From: Paramacrobiotus metropolitanus
Taxonomy: Eukaryota; Tardigrada; Eutardigrada; Parachela; Macrobiotidae
Assembly (NCBI RefSeq): GCF_019649055.1
Contig: NW_026570248.1
Location: 496,001-560,000, forward strand
DNA: 64,000 nucleotides
Direction: 5' to 3'
The notes under the pieces are model-generated. The model had not been told where the DNA came from and did no database searches. It worked only from the letters and a program-made list of their open reading frames with translations. Positions 12,877 through 24,801 of the stretch are shown piece by piece (the first letter of the stretch is position 1; each line of letters starts with the position of its first letter). A program made the translations under genes and the position numbers.

Positions 12877-13290
12877 TTACAAAAGAAACACTTCCTCTAT
12901 GCTATCCTGATCGGGGATCGTACCCATTACACAAATCGCGTTTCCCCGCTGTATTTGCATAGATATTCGCTGTTTAAAAAACTCTTTCGCCCGCTTTTGG
13001 CCAGTTGAAGTCGCTATACCGTTTCCAACCGTTTCTACTAGCTTTTTAGTACCGTCTCCAAAAGGTCCGTAAATTTCGAAGGCTGCAGCAACGAAATCGT
13101 ATCTTGTTTGCATCCAAGCGTGTTTCGCTAGTTTCTTTCTTTCAGCAAGTTCGGCTGCTGCGCCGGCGTTCACGGAAGTGCGGTCGATGTACGAGGCCGC
13201 CAGCGTGTCCACGCAGGTCACATCCACTGCCAGCGGTTTTCCGCGCTTCCACGGGATGAGGGTGATCACATCCGGCCTTTTCTTATCTAT
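12877..13290 (-). pseudogene. fragment of a retroelement-type C-terminal domain (copy 1)
   Basis: The frame reads RPDVITLIPWKRGKPLAVDV and, further on, AELAERKKLAKH, ISMQIQRGNAICVMGT. From family memory, this RPD...TLIPW...D.T...AE..K..KY...QRGNA pattern occurs at the C-terminus of reverse-transcriptase-bearing mobile elements in many invertebrates. The spacing of D, D and ExK resembles a PD-(D/E)XK nuclease-like fold, which is inference. No reverse transcriptase lies upstream: the frame degrades just beyond the RPD motif into AT-rich sequence. It is a relative of the fragment at 16,703-17,116. Best read as a truncated mobile-element relic, not a host gene. Confidence 0.5.
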
Positions 13291-13489
13291 TATTTTCTTA
13301 TTAATTATTACAGTAATTAGATGCGAGTAAGGACATGCGACTGCACTGCCAATGCGTTGAGCGCGCTGGTGTTCGTTGCTACATTGGCCAAGTGCAATGC
13401 GGGTGACGGCGACAAGGCATACTACCTCCGGATGTCGAAACAGTGGAAATAGCTACTGCAGTACTTAATGGTGCAGGTGCAGCCTGATT

Positions 13490-14609
13490 TACAGCCCTGC
13501 TACGCCAAGTTCGGACAGTTACATAAAATAAATTTAAAAATAAGTTTCTTCGTCATTATGTTTTCTTTTAACACTTTTCTAGTATAACTTTTTGTTGCGG
13601 ATCTAATGATACCAAAAATAGAATCTTCCGACATGTTACTGAGCAGGTAGGCGGTGATTAAGTGGGTGGGGCTATGTTGGTTTTTAGGGTGCTTATAACT
13701 GCCCCTCTAGAAACTTCACGAACCTGAATTTTTAAGTGAACTGTTCCGGAAACTGTATATCTGCCCGAAAGGTGTTCGTTACAGTTCAACAACTCAGGTC
13801 TGCGCAATCGGTCCTCGAGGTAATCTCAAACCAAAGTTCGTCTCCCATAGACTTGTATGTTATAACCCACCCGATGAAGAACGCGGTTGCCTAGCGTACA
13901 GATGTAGATGATTTGAAGGTTGACCGTTTCCATGGGTAAAACATGGGTCAAACTACACGATTTTTATGAATCGACAGCTATCTGCCACACAGATGGGAAG
14001 ATGAAAGTGCCAGACAACTGGAAGAAAAACCTAACAAAGCAGTGTCTAAAAAATGTTATGATTGATATCATAATTCGTTGGGACTAAACGTATCGGGTTT
14101 TTTGTGGGAATGAAAAACCTGAAGTAGACGCAAAGTCATCTGTAAACCAGATTTTATCAAGATTAGACATCTACGACCGCTCACGGCTGTACGGCGAGCG
14201 CCGGGAAAAGGTTATCCAACATTTTGACGGTGCCCGCAGGAATGCTGCAAAAGGTCACGTAGTCTTGGTAGAAACAGGGCTCTGTTAGGCATCATCCGCA
14301 AGAAAATTGAATGGCAAACACCATAAAATTAACTGATTTAGACTAGAAAAGGTGTGGAATTTTTAAACGAATTGTAAAAAGGGGGATGCATCCCAGAACA
14401 GATGAGTCGAGCCGTTTTTGGAAGCTGGTCCATTCTAGTTTCAACCTCACTGTAACTCGAGGCATGCTTTCAGCGTAAAAACTTCAAATGCAAAAGTTGC
14501 TGGACACATACGCTGATCATATAAAAATGAAATGCGATTCTAATTGTTAACGGGTGACTTGTGATAATTTTTCGAGCAAAGTGTCCGAACTTGGCGTAGC
14601 AGGGCTGTA
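13490..14609. repeat. 28-bp perfect inverted repeat pair about 1.06 kb apart
   Basis: Positions 13,490-13,517 (tacagccctgctacgccaag and on) are the exact reverse complement of 14,582-14,609. The intervening sequence has no intact frame. No target duplication is visible next to either arm, so this may be two opposed fragments of one dispersed repeat and not the ends of one element. Confidence 0.6.
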
Positions 14610-15003
14610 TTTTTGGAATTTTCATTGTCTGTGAAATCATTTTTAATTTATCATCCAAGCGAAATTATTTACAGCACTTATGCAAAATCATACGATTGAC
14701 GTAGCAGGATTTGATAGCAAAGATGAAAAGAGTGACCAAAGACATCATGCAGGCATGTACAGGCTAACGGAAGTAACAGCTACCACATCCAGAGGTAATA
14801 CGCCTTGTCGCCGCGTACTAGCGGTGGTTGCGAACCACTTTATTGCACGAGCGCGAGCGCCAGTACCGCTGGGAAATGGTATTGGGATTGTGGAATTGGA
14901 AAAGCGTGACGTACGCTCTTCGTGGCTTCAGACAAATTTTATGCTCTTGACGTCGTTGACGAAGACTTATTGCAGCACCTCGCGCTTCGCGCTCGGTGCA
15001 AAT

Positions 15004-15566
15004 TAGAGTTCGCAAATCGTCAAGAATTCAGTAGCGAAACGGAAATTTTCAGCCTTTTGGAAAAACGTGACGAAACTTAACTGTTTGTAAATTTGGGAAA
15101 ATAATAACGAAACTTAGCGATTTTACCAGACCATGTAACGAAACTTGGCGATAGCGAAAAATACTTTGTTTACGAAAAAACGAAACTGAGCGAAAAATTT
15201 TAAAAGAAAAAATGCTCACTGAAACTGAGTCTAAATTTTGCTCATGTGCACTTCAAACCAGGAAAAAACTGTCGAAGCCAATAATTATGGAAAAATTAAA
15301 GAAAATAGCTTAAGTTCGCGCGAAGCGCGAAGCTGACGGACAGATTTGCTTAAAATCTGCCAGAAATTTAAAAAAAAATACGAAAAAATAGCGAAATTTT
15401 TAGTGAACGAAAGTAGCAGTAATAACTAAACGAAGCGAAAATCAAAGTTGATATAACGAAGCTTAACGAAGCTGTGTCTTTTGACCCTGAAAACATGCGC
15501 GAAGCTTGACGAACCGCTTCGTTAACTATCGTTACGCTTCGTCATTTTGACGACTTACGAACTCTA
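15004..15566. mobile_element. hAT-type MITE with perfect 8-bp target site duplication
   Basis: The left end TAGAGTTCGCAAATCGTCAA and the reverse complement of the right end (ending actcta at 15,566) match at 19 of 22 positions. Identical 8-bp repeats gtgcaaat flank the element at 14,996-15,003 and 15,567-15,574. The interior is non-coding and carries many near-copies of a cgaaacttagcga-like word in both orientations, plus cgcgaagcgcgaag. The TAGAG terminus is shared with the element at 2219-2498, although the rest of the termini differ. Superfamily assignment rests on the 8-bp duplication. Confidence 0.8.
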
Positions 15567-16116
15567 GTGCAAATTAATTCATCTGCCCTAAAAGACTCTC
15601 ATATCTATGTATATGTCATTATGTGATTCAAAAGTACAGTACTAATGGCCTTCTAATTACATAGCTCTAACACTTACTCAGAGTCACTTTCAATATCAGT
15701 TTCCAAATCAAATCAACAGCCCGATAAGTTTGAAATTTCAATGGAATTGAAGTATACAATTTTAGAGTTTTTAGAATTTAGTTACAGTACCAATTTCCGA
15801 CAAAAGACTTGAAAGAGGCACCTTGGCAAGCTTGACTGGTAGCCAGGTAGAATAAACTCAGTAAAGTGAATCGCGATTCGCGATGTATTCACTATTTTCA
15901 GTTTTCGCAGTTCACGAAAATGCCGCACAAGGTGGTTGCCACTACCAAAGGTATTATTAAATAATACCTAAATTTAGTAAATTATTAAATAATAGCTAAA
16001 TTTTAGCTAAAATTAGCTGTTAATACTATAGTCACTCAAATTGCATTGTATTATTTTCTTTTCTTGTCTAGTACTGACTGCTGTATAGCTGTAATTTACT
16101 GCTTGATTTTCCACCA

Positions 16117-16239
16117 GAGTAAAACAGTTTGTAAAAAATACGTTAGCTAAACGTTAGTTAAAGGCCAAATTCGAACATGTTCAACTTTTGGCCTTTAACT
16201 AACGTTTAGCTAACGTATTTTTTACAAACTGTTTTACTC
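16117..16239. repeat. perfect 53-bp stem hairpin
   Basis: Positions 16,117-16,169 (gagtaaaacagtttgtaaaa and on) are the exact reverse complement of 16,187-16,239. The 17-base loop contains its own palindrome, gaacatgttc. There is no mismatch in 53 pairs. It could be a compact foldback transposon or a source of double-stranded small-RNA precursor; no target duplication was found. Confidence 0.85.
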
Positions 16240-16702
16240 GGGCATGTTAGCGACTCGCAGGTATGTTACTGCGCCCGCCGGCAGGAATTTGAAACTGACC
16301 ATGAGACCGGCTCAGGGCCAAGACTACAACGTACCAAATAAGAAATATATAGATATCTGCCGAAGAACGAGGCGTGAGAAACACTCGTATGTGTCCCAAA
16401 AACCTTGCTCCGATAACAAACAGCCTTCTATTTTTGCAAGAGTTTTTTGAAAAATTTATACTGTCTCCCTTTTTTTACCGTAGTAAGAAAAGGGCTATTA
16501 TTGAAGTCATTTACGGGACCAGGAGGCCCACTACAACTTCCGGGTTAAGAAAACGCGAGGAACAAGACTATGTGTGATATAATATTAGCAGTTTGGAACA
16601 TAAAAATTGATAAAATATATCTATAGATATATAGTATATCCACTTTAATCATTCACAAAAGCTATCAATTAAACAAATGAAAAACAGTAGCATCACACAG
16701 CA

Positions 16703-17116
16703 TCAACAGACAGCAGAAACAGGCGCCCGAATCACTGAGAACATTTGATATAAATCAGCCGAAGCTGGTGCCGTTCCCAGGACGGATGCGGCGTTTCCAC
16801 GCTGGATTTCGATGCTGAACCTCTGGCGCAGATACTCAGTTGCACGTATCTCGCCTGTTTCCTGCCATATCATCTTGCCCAGTTCACTGATCAGCTGAGA
16901 GGCTTCCGGTCCGAGTGGTCCTACTGTCTCCACGCCCACTGCACGGAACAGGTAGTCCTGGGCGATGTTCTGGTACTTCGCGGTTTTCTTCCGTTCGGCC
17001 TGTGCCGCTGCTGCGCCAGCTTGGGTGGATGTTGCTGCAATATGGGAGAGGGCCATCGTGCACACACAAGTCACATCCCATGTCAGTATATTGTACTCGA
17101 GTAGTCCATGGTACAT
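16703..17116 (-). pseudogene. fragment of a retroelement-type C-terminal domain (copy 2)
   Basis: The frame contains LTWDVTCVCTMALSHIA, AAAAQAERKKTAKYQ, VGVETVGPLGPEASQLISEL and FSIEIQRGNAASVLGTAP. It shares the WDVT...AE.KK..KY...E..GP.G...QR.S..IQRGNA signature with 12,877-13,290 and is better preserved than that copy. It lacks the RPD/TLIPW portion, which is replaced by unrelated sequence at 17,100. It is a truncated relic of a reverse-transcriptase-bearing element by family memory. It reads open for about 400 bp, so a domesticated exon cannot be excluded but nothing supports it. Confidence 0.5.
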
Positions 17117-17655
17117 ACTAGTGATACTACATAGATACCGGTAGTACTGTAACTGCCTATATCGTACCTGCGTTATATCTATATTATATTTGCAAATTTA
17201 GGTACAGTAACTTTAATAGTAACAGGTACCGTGGTCCGAACTCCGAACAGGCTAATAACAGCTGCAAAGAATTTTTCCCAGATCCTTCCTTTCGTCCTAC
17301 AACTTGGAGCCGGACCGCACTCTACCTCCACCAGTGTACGAGTACTGTACCCAACTTCAACACCTTTTTTGTTTCGTCAGACGGTCATATTCAGCATTTA
17401 GCGGTTTTCTAAGTAACTTACTGCCAGATATTCTGTAGACCTGCCTGCCTGTAGTAAATTATGGTGCACGATGCGCACATTTGTACATCGTGTGGCAGCG
17501 GCAGCGCCACAGCTAGTGGCTTTCTAATAAGTAACTGTCCCTGCCGAATTATTGCCCTCGCTGCTACAGCCACTAGACAGTAGTAGTGAGACAGCTTGCT
17601 CGCATTGCGCGTTGCCACTGCCAGTTCGTAAAACTGGAGCCACATGGTTCGTTTT

Positions 17656-17821
17656 AGGCTTCGTCCCGATTTCAAAGCGAATCTCGCTATGGTACGGTTG
17701 CTCAACCGCACGAGGTGGCTGTATGCAGTGGCCACGCCTACAGATACGGTACGCGAAGCCACCTCGCGAGGTGGAGTTGCTGTATCGCAACGAGATTCGC
17801 TTCGAATTCGGGACGAGGCCT
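17656..17821. repeat. imperfect foldback element with 65-bp arms
   Basis: The arm 17,656-17,720 (starting aggcttcgtcccgatttcaa) pairs imperfectly with 17,757-17,821, roughly three quarters or more identical by eye. A related word (ttcaaagcgaatccagttgc and on) recurs at about 25,816-25,841, inside another transposon-like element. This suggests a dispersed family, not a unique structure. Confidence 0.6.
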
Positions 17822-18190
17822 TTTAGTACAGTAGTTTCACCGTGTGCTGCAACTGCAAGCAACTGATTTCAGCTCAGCGAGATCACGCTTAGTACTTTGA
17901 ATACTTTCTACTTTCCAGTCATCATCGAAGAGAGAATACTCGTGAGCTCGTTTTACTCTTTGCGATTAATCAGGCCACGGATAGCTATTTGAAAAATATG
18001 TTCTGTTTGAAGTAGATAGTTAGAACTTAATTGGAAGATAGTAGATTTGTAGTTGCTTTGAATTTGTTCCCTTTCGAATCTCGTCCCAGAAGAAGTGAAC
18101 ACCACTAGCAGCAGGCAGAAGTATACACCAGACCACAGCTGCAGTCAAAGACGACAGCGTAATAATGTGATTCGCAACTGCCAGATCAGC
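17822..18190. other. presumed promoter and 5' UTR region of the AP endonuclease gene
   Basis: No coding signal. Placed here only because a splice donor at 18,225 ends a likely first non-coding exon. No TATA box or initiator was securely identified. Confidence 0.3.
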
Positions 18191-18224
18191 AGACACCCCG
18201 TGAGTGTGTGACGCGAGTCGCGAG

Positions 18225-18336
18225 GTAAGTGAAGTCTGCAGTTTCTTCGATACTCGTATATTTCTAATTATTAATTACAAATAAGTTATTTATCCCGATA
18301 AGAATCATAAGATGATTAAGATCTCTTCTTTTTCAG
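18225..18336 (+). other. 112-bp intron in the 5' UTR of the AP endonuclease gene
   Basis: The donor cgcgag/gtaagt at 18,225 and the acceptor ctttttcag ending at 18,336 are both close to consensus and bracket a short intron upstream of the proposed start codon at 18,467. Its first base is 18,225; the exon resumes at 18,337. Confidence 0.5.
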
Positions 18337-18466
18337 TGTTTTGACACTTTTGACGAGTTTTGCTTGATTCGCCGTTTTGCACCACGGAACTGGATCACGA
18401 ATCGCGTGGAGATCCGGATGTGGTGTGGATTGTGCGAAAACCTTAAGTCTCTTCTTCTCCTTTGAC

Positions 18467-21400
18467 ATGAATCGTTCGCGTGGAGCCGTTGCGAAAAAGA
18501 AAACATCCCCTGCATTTGCTGTGCCTCAGGCTGTGGTAAGTTTTAGTGTGGGGCTTTGGCAATCAATTCTTCGATCTCCGATAGAAATTTTAAGTACCAG
18601 TTTGAATATAAAATATTTTAAATTATAAGGTACGTGGCACGCCGTTGCAGATTGAGGTTACAGGTGTACTGGAGACTTAAATTGTTACTGTAATATTTAA
18701 TACTCGTACTGTATTAAAAACATCGAAACGCATTCGCGAGTATGACTATACGAGTCGAAGGATTAAAGACTTAAAGTACTTCTTAGCTTCTACTGTACTT
18801 TTGTGTGCACACGCGGGGTTGTTGCCATTTGTATCCAGAAAATATTTTATCAGTCGCGTACAAAGTACCATGGTGGCTGTATGGAAAATATGCTATGATG
18901 ACATTGGCAAATAGGAATTATTTCATTTTGTGAAATCTCACTTGTGTTAACTGAATGTTAGGTTAAATTTTGACCCAAGAATTTAGATGTTTATGCCGTT
19001 TGAGGAAGGAACTAGGAAGTGTAATGTACAGATATAAAGCGGAGGATTTGCTACTTAGACAGCGGAACATGAAGACAGACCGTGTTAGACGTTTATCGTA
19101 CATGCTTGTTCAGCCGGAATGTCGAACCTGGGGGCCAGTGTTTTGTGCGCTCGAGTATAGTTTTCGCTGATGTTAATGCGACCGATTGTTTGATTGTGTG
19201 GAGCTGTATGAGAAAAGTTACGGTAATTATGAATAGTGAAGAATTTCGGTACAGCCTTATTATTAAACTGTGCTTATTTTACTAATTCAGAAAAATATCC
19301 GTTGTTTTCCAGTGCTTGGGAACTGGAAGAAGTCTGCCGCACACATCTTGTCTACTACGCTGTATATTTATGCAACAACAACACGTCTTCAATCTTGTCA
19401 GTTTGGTATTAGTATTACTGGGGGCATCCTGCGCGCATTTCGGAAAATGTTATCATTTCCTTTGTACATTGCTTGTTTTTTAAAATTTTTTAATATTAAT
19501 TTTAAAGAAGAGATTTTAAAATGTGATCGAGTTGCATAGTTTCTCTTGAGATTGAGATTGTTTGGATGTTGGTATGATTCCGGGTTACCACGGTTAGTTT
19601 ACCTGGGTATACCTGTGGCTGTGGGCGAACTGCAAAGAATTGGACATGTAGCAAATTGCAGTTTCTAAAGTTTTGCTGATAAGTATTGTTACGATTCTCG
19701 CCTTCGCTGATCAGGATCAGCTCGTTAATGTAAACTGCATTATTAACGCTACTGCCTCACTACTCACAAGTCAGTTCATTCAAAGTTCATACTTTACCGT
19801 TTTTTTGTTAGTGTGTTGCTTACGGTGTTTACAAATTAATAAGTGATGGCCTTTAAGTTGCATGGTGATGGACTGATGTCCCCGTAGTCTGCATTGGATT
19901 TGGAAGTCACAAGATGTTTAGTGTTTACTGTTTTAGCGTTTGCTTACAACCAGGCATCGATTTGAAGTGTTGTTAGTTGGGCATTTTCCATACAGGATTA
20001 CATAGCTAATTAATTTAATTTAATGGTTAATTTAAAGATGTTTTTGCAATTGTGTAACAGTTGTCGACCTGCGATATGTTCGACACAAGATTCTACCCCT
20101 ATATACAGTAGTTTATTAATTCTGTTGGAATTACCGTCATGTCGTACTACTGTAATATTCAGTATAAACAATTTATAATGTTACTTTTGTACTTGTAGTT
20201 GCACTGTACAGTTGCAGCAACAGATTTTGCGTGCGCTTTGCCGTTTGCGCTCATTGTCAGTCACAAAACCATTGTCAGACAAGCACTTCCACAGTATTTT
20301 CCACAGTATTAAATGGCGTTTCTTACTTGACAGAAGAACATACATATTTTGCTGTTTTGTGGCACACCTTGTGTACCGTGCTGTTTTATGGTTTTCTGTA
20401 AGGATGTACCTGAATGTTGTAGAAAGAAAGAATAACTATTGGCTACAGAAAAGTGTAAAGGATTCGCAATCGTTCCACCTGAAATATGGATAAACAGTTA
20501 TCATAAAGCAATTTTGATTTAGTCAATTATTTTAAATTGATAGCTATCCTTTACGATAATAATTATTATTGCAGATTTTTCTTTGTATGGCTGTGTTTTA
20601 TGTTAAACACTGACCATGAGGTCAGTACTGTAAATATATGAAAATCAGCAGCATTTTTCTAAAAGGATGGTTGGCAGTTGGCCGGTATTTGTGCATTACT
20701 TTGTATTGTGTTGGGTGGGATGTTTTCCCTGGTTTGGCTTGGGCTTTTCGAATTACCGAAATCATGCGACACCGATGGTCAAAGATCTGCACAATCCACA
20801 ATGGTAGGCCTATATGTGCAAGTTCGCATATGCCATTGCACCATTTAATGGGGAAGCAAACACTGCATGCGAAGAGTGAGGACAAGTCCGGACACAGCGT
20901 CAGATTCAGTCCAAACTGAATTTTCGACTTGTCCGAGACAAAGACTACCAATAGGGTAGAAAATGCGCTTGTTAATGCTGTTACCATCGTGCTGGTAGCA
21001 CGGTGCTACTACACATTGCAGCGTTTCTGTGCTGCTGTATTTAAAGGAGACATAAATCTGTATTTTTACTACAGGATTTATTTTACAAGCTATCTTGTTT
21101 TTGTTAATGTAACTTTCCCGATCTGTTGGATTTTTAAGATAGTTATTAAGTGGATCAGTTAATTTAATTAATTTAGATCAGTTGTTCTCTGTTCTTAGAC
21201 CTCCCGAGGCTGTTTTGTGCTGATTGAGTGAACTTCGATGTGATTTTATTTGTTTTTCTATAAGCGGAATGGGTATAATAAACAAGTGGATCGAACTTCG
21301 CATCCTACGTTTATTATGTACGTACGGTACTTCTTTCACTTCTAGTATGAAGCTGCAGACGCTACAGTGAAAATACTCAGTACCGGTACAAGCATCACTG

Positions 21401-24175
21401 ACTTGTGAATACTAATACTTATACAGTGCATTATACCGTAGTAATTATTGCAGTCCTAAGGCTGCATGATTCATTTTACAATAAAAATGTATATTTGAAT
21501 CTTATTTTTTGCTACGCTTCGCACGCGTTAGCTATAATTACTGTATGTTGTAACGACGACTACCGGTTTAAAATGTCAAAAAATACATGCCGGTTTCAAA
21601 TCGGCGGTTTTAGTTTCTAATGATGTTAAAGATTTTTTCTTAGATAATTACCTACTCTCTGAAACTGGAGGATTTTTGCTGTGTAGCATCAAATGAAATT
21701 ATTAAGGCACGAAGGTCATACTAAAGACATACAAACTCGTTGCCTCGCTTTGTTTCGGTGATACCGACTACGGTGATACGGAATAATCGGATACTCGTAG
21801 TACTTTACAGGTTTGTATTTCGTAAGTCGTTTGCGATATGGAGCAGTCCTTTATCTTTATTTTGCTTCTTCCTTTCAATAATTTTTGTTATGGAATACAA
21901 CTAAATTTAGTAATACTAGGTATATTATTACATTAACATTAACTGTACTGCAACATTTGCTGGTGAATAATCAACTAGCCGATATTTGTTTAAACTATGT
22001 AACTATTAATTTTTTCACGATGCGTATGTACTGACAATGAGTTAAATATGGCGCTGTCTATACATCTTGAATAAGTCTGTAAGTGGGTTAAGATTTACTA
22101 TTAGTTGGATGTTGCACGTTTTACGTTTTTCAACGAAGCGATTTCGTCGAGATTGATCATGCAAATGCTGGCGTTCCGCATTTTCGCGGCGTATGCGTCG
22201 TTGTTCGGCAGTCGTGTTTCACCATGACTTTCCATCTGCTGCGTCACGTGTAGGGCGGTATTCTGACATTACCGTGTTACACACTAAGCACACTGTTCAG
22301 CGCTTCTAATGTGCAGTGATAAGTAACATCCTGCGCTGGTGCGTTCATCTTGATTGCAAGTTGCGGCTGCCTTTAGCCTCGACGAGTAAATCGTAGCTAG
22401 GGTATTTACAGTGCATCGTTATTCTGTAGCGAAGTTTCACCACGACAACAATGATAACATGACTGCATGGAATCTGCGTTTTAATTTCGTGCCTTTAGCA
22501 CTCTGACTATGCTACTCAATTTGTCTAATCGGTGGTAACAGCGGGTTTTCGCTTTGCAGAATATTAGTGGATCTCTATCAACACCCACAGTGCCGTCTCC
22601 CTTTCAGTTTAACATGACGGCGTCAGTATTGGAACCCAATTTGGTATTTCTTAACCCAGCTGCCTCCAGCTCCACGAGTCGGAAGCGAAAAGAACCTCAG
22701 AGCGCTCAGGAATCCTCATCAATACCGTCGTCGTTTCACACACATGATTTATTGTACCAGCAGCCTCCGCCCAACAAGCGTAGCGTGCCGGATAGCGGCT
22801 TTGCATCCTTATACTCGCAGTGCGCCCTCGTAAGTGACGAGTCTCTGCATAATGGCAGTTCCCAGTCATCACCGCTGGAAACAGCCAGCACGAGCAGCGC
22901 CAGCAGTGGGACCATATTGTCAGCCAGCAGCACTGCCATAGTACCGGCTAAACCGCAGAGCAACAAATCCCTGAAATACGTCGGCGCCCAGATCACCACC
23001 ACACAAGGTGGACCACAGCGCGCCGTGCAGTTGGCCTTGGAGATGGGGGCGCGCGCCCTCGGCCTGTTCGTGCGCAGTGCCCGTCGGTGGACGGCCACCC
23101 CCTTATCGGACGATGCCGTAAGAAAATACAAGGACAAACTGATTCGCTCGTGTATTCAGGCGGATAAGGTTGTTTGCCATGGTAGTTACCTGATCAATCC
23201 CGGATCGCCCTCGCCGGATGTGCTAAACAAGTCAAGGGTATCGATGATCGACGAAATGCAGCGCTGTGAGCGGCTGGGCATAAAATATTACAACATTCAT
23301 CCAGGATCGACATGCGGGCGCATCACGGTTAACGAGTGCATAGAACGGATTGTGGATTCCCTCAACGAGGTGCTGTCGAAAACGAGCGACGTGACATTAT
23401 TGCTGGAGACCATGTGCTGTCAAGGCTACACGGTTGGCGGGAAATTATCCGAGCTGAAAGAAATCATGTCCCGCGTCCACGATAAGAATCGATTGGGCGT
23501 ATGTCTAGATACCTGCCATGTATATTCTGCTGGTAACGACATTACAAAGCGGGATGGATGGGAGAAGTATCTGAAGGAATTTGATGAGCAGATCGGATTG
23601 GATAAACTGAGAGCAGTGCATTTAAACGACAGTGAATTGCCGGTGGGATCTCATCTTGATCGCCATGCTCCGATTGGCAATGGTACGTTAAACGCAAAAT
23701 ATTTCCCAGATATGGAGCGTAGATGTTTTAAGCGCAAATTTTGTGACATTTTTTCACACGATTGCAATCGAAGTAAAATTTTTGCGAATTGTTGCAGCTG
23801 TTTTTTAAACTAAGCATGTAATAACTGATTTCGAAATTCTGTGCGTTCGTATTGATAGCACGTAATCGGCATTCGGCAGTGAAATAAACACGGTAAGGTC
23901 TTGTGAGTCGCGACCTCCTATAATAGTTGTGTAATACTTACTTTTAGTTTTATTTGAGCTAGGAGACCCTTGAGGGTGATGTGCATTGCTGATAAAGTGA
24001 TTGCAGTGCGGCTAACTGGTTTCTGTGTCTTTGGCTTGCAGGTTGGATCGGTCGAGAAGGTTTCAAGCTGATTATGAACGATTCACGACTGAACAACCTT
24101 CCAATGATATTAGAAACAACTGACACGGCATATCGTCATGAGATCGATTTATTGTATTCATATTGCCAAGACTGA
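18467..24175 (+). CDS. apn1: AP endonuclease IV (Nfo/APN1 family), three coding exons
   Basis: Coding exons: 18,467-18,535, 22,560-23,682 and 24,042-24,175, phases consistent, about 441 aa. The enzyme cuts the backbone 5' to abasic sites in base excision repair, probably in nucleus and/or mitochondria. Residues about 161-441 match E. coli Nfo along their whole length (e.g. DEMQRCERLGI, CLDTCH, HLNDSE). All nine metal ligands are present: H230, H270, E306, D340, H343, H377, D390, H392 and E422, a constant offset of 161 from the E. coli positions; E422 lies in the last exon, which validates that splice. The first 160 residues are a Ser-rich extension with a basic AKKK patch. Oddity: the usual GAHVS motif reads GAQIT. 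Exon 1 is the least certain part (0.5); it is chosen because its ATG exon ends in gtaagt in phase with the acceptor at 22,559. Confidence 0.9.
18536..22559 (+). other. 4-kb intron 1 of the AP endonuclease gene
   Basis: The sequence is bounded by GTG/gtaagt and a cgctttgcag acceptor. No other exon or conserved element was recognised inside. If the proposed first exon is wrong, part of this would instead be promoter. Confidence 0.45.
23883..23888 (+). terminator. possible intronic polyadenylation signal
   Basis: AATAAA lies 70 bases after a TAA stop (ending 23,813) reached by reading through the second donor into intron 2. Use of it would give a protein lacking the last metal ligand, E422. Confidence 0.3.
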
Positions 24176-24795
24176 CGAGATGTGTATGTTTGGCTGTCCG
24201 AATATGTGCATGGCAACTCAACAGACGACGACAACGCTTCGAATGGCATGCTGCACCACCTCGTGGAGTTGTGGAGACTGAGCATTAAAAGGGCCGGAAA
24301 ATCATACGGAATGCGCTGCGGAGAGAGCGACTGCGTTCAATCTCAGTGCAGACCGTGCACCAGACTACTGCTGAACGATGTTACTGCAAGAAGTGTTACC
24401 ATAACGACTTTGGGACAGCGAGACGTTGTTTGTTCGGGATTCGTGTTTCCGATCCTGCTTACTGACGTTTCTGTGGATAAAACTGTGAATATGAATCGGC
24501 ACCGCTTCCTTCCTTTTCCTCAATTTGGAAATCGTGATATTTCTGGATGCCGATAAGCCGCTGGGCTGTTTTGTTCTCCTAAAATGTGACGGCAACCAGC
24601 TTGGTGGCTCATTCCAGTCGGCTGCGATGTATGATCTTTACTTAGTTTGTGAGAACCACGGAAGCTTTTCTTGTTGTTTTTTCTTGTATGATCGCTAATG
24701 TTGTTCTTTTTGTGGTGACATCGATGATGACGGATAATTGAATGGAGAAAAGATAATCACGAGTCTTGATGCATATTTTTGTTACTTGATTCATT

Positions 24796-24801
24796 AATAA
24801 A
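24796..24801 (+). terminator. candidate polyadenylation signal of the AP endonuclease gene
   Basis: AATAAA about 620 bases after the stop codon at 24,173-24,175. No nearer AATAAA was seen. The sequence between is non-coding and is presumed 3' UTR. Confidence 0.4.

Noticed and set aside
24182-24556. A 124-codon plus-strand frame just after the AP endonuclease stop
   Set aside because: It lies in the presumed 3' UTR, has no recognisable motif and no acceptor tying it to a transcript.
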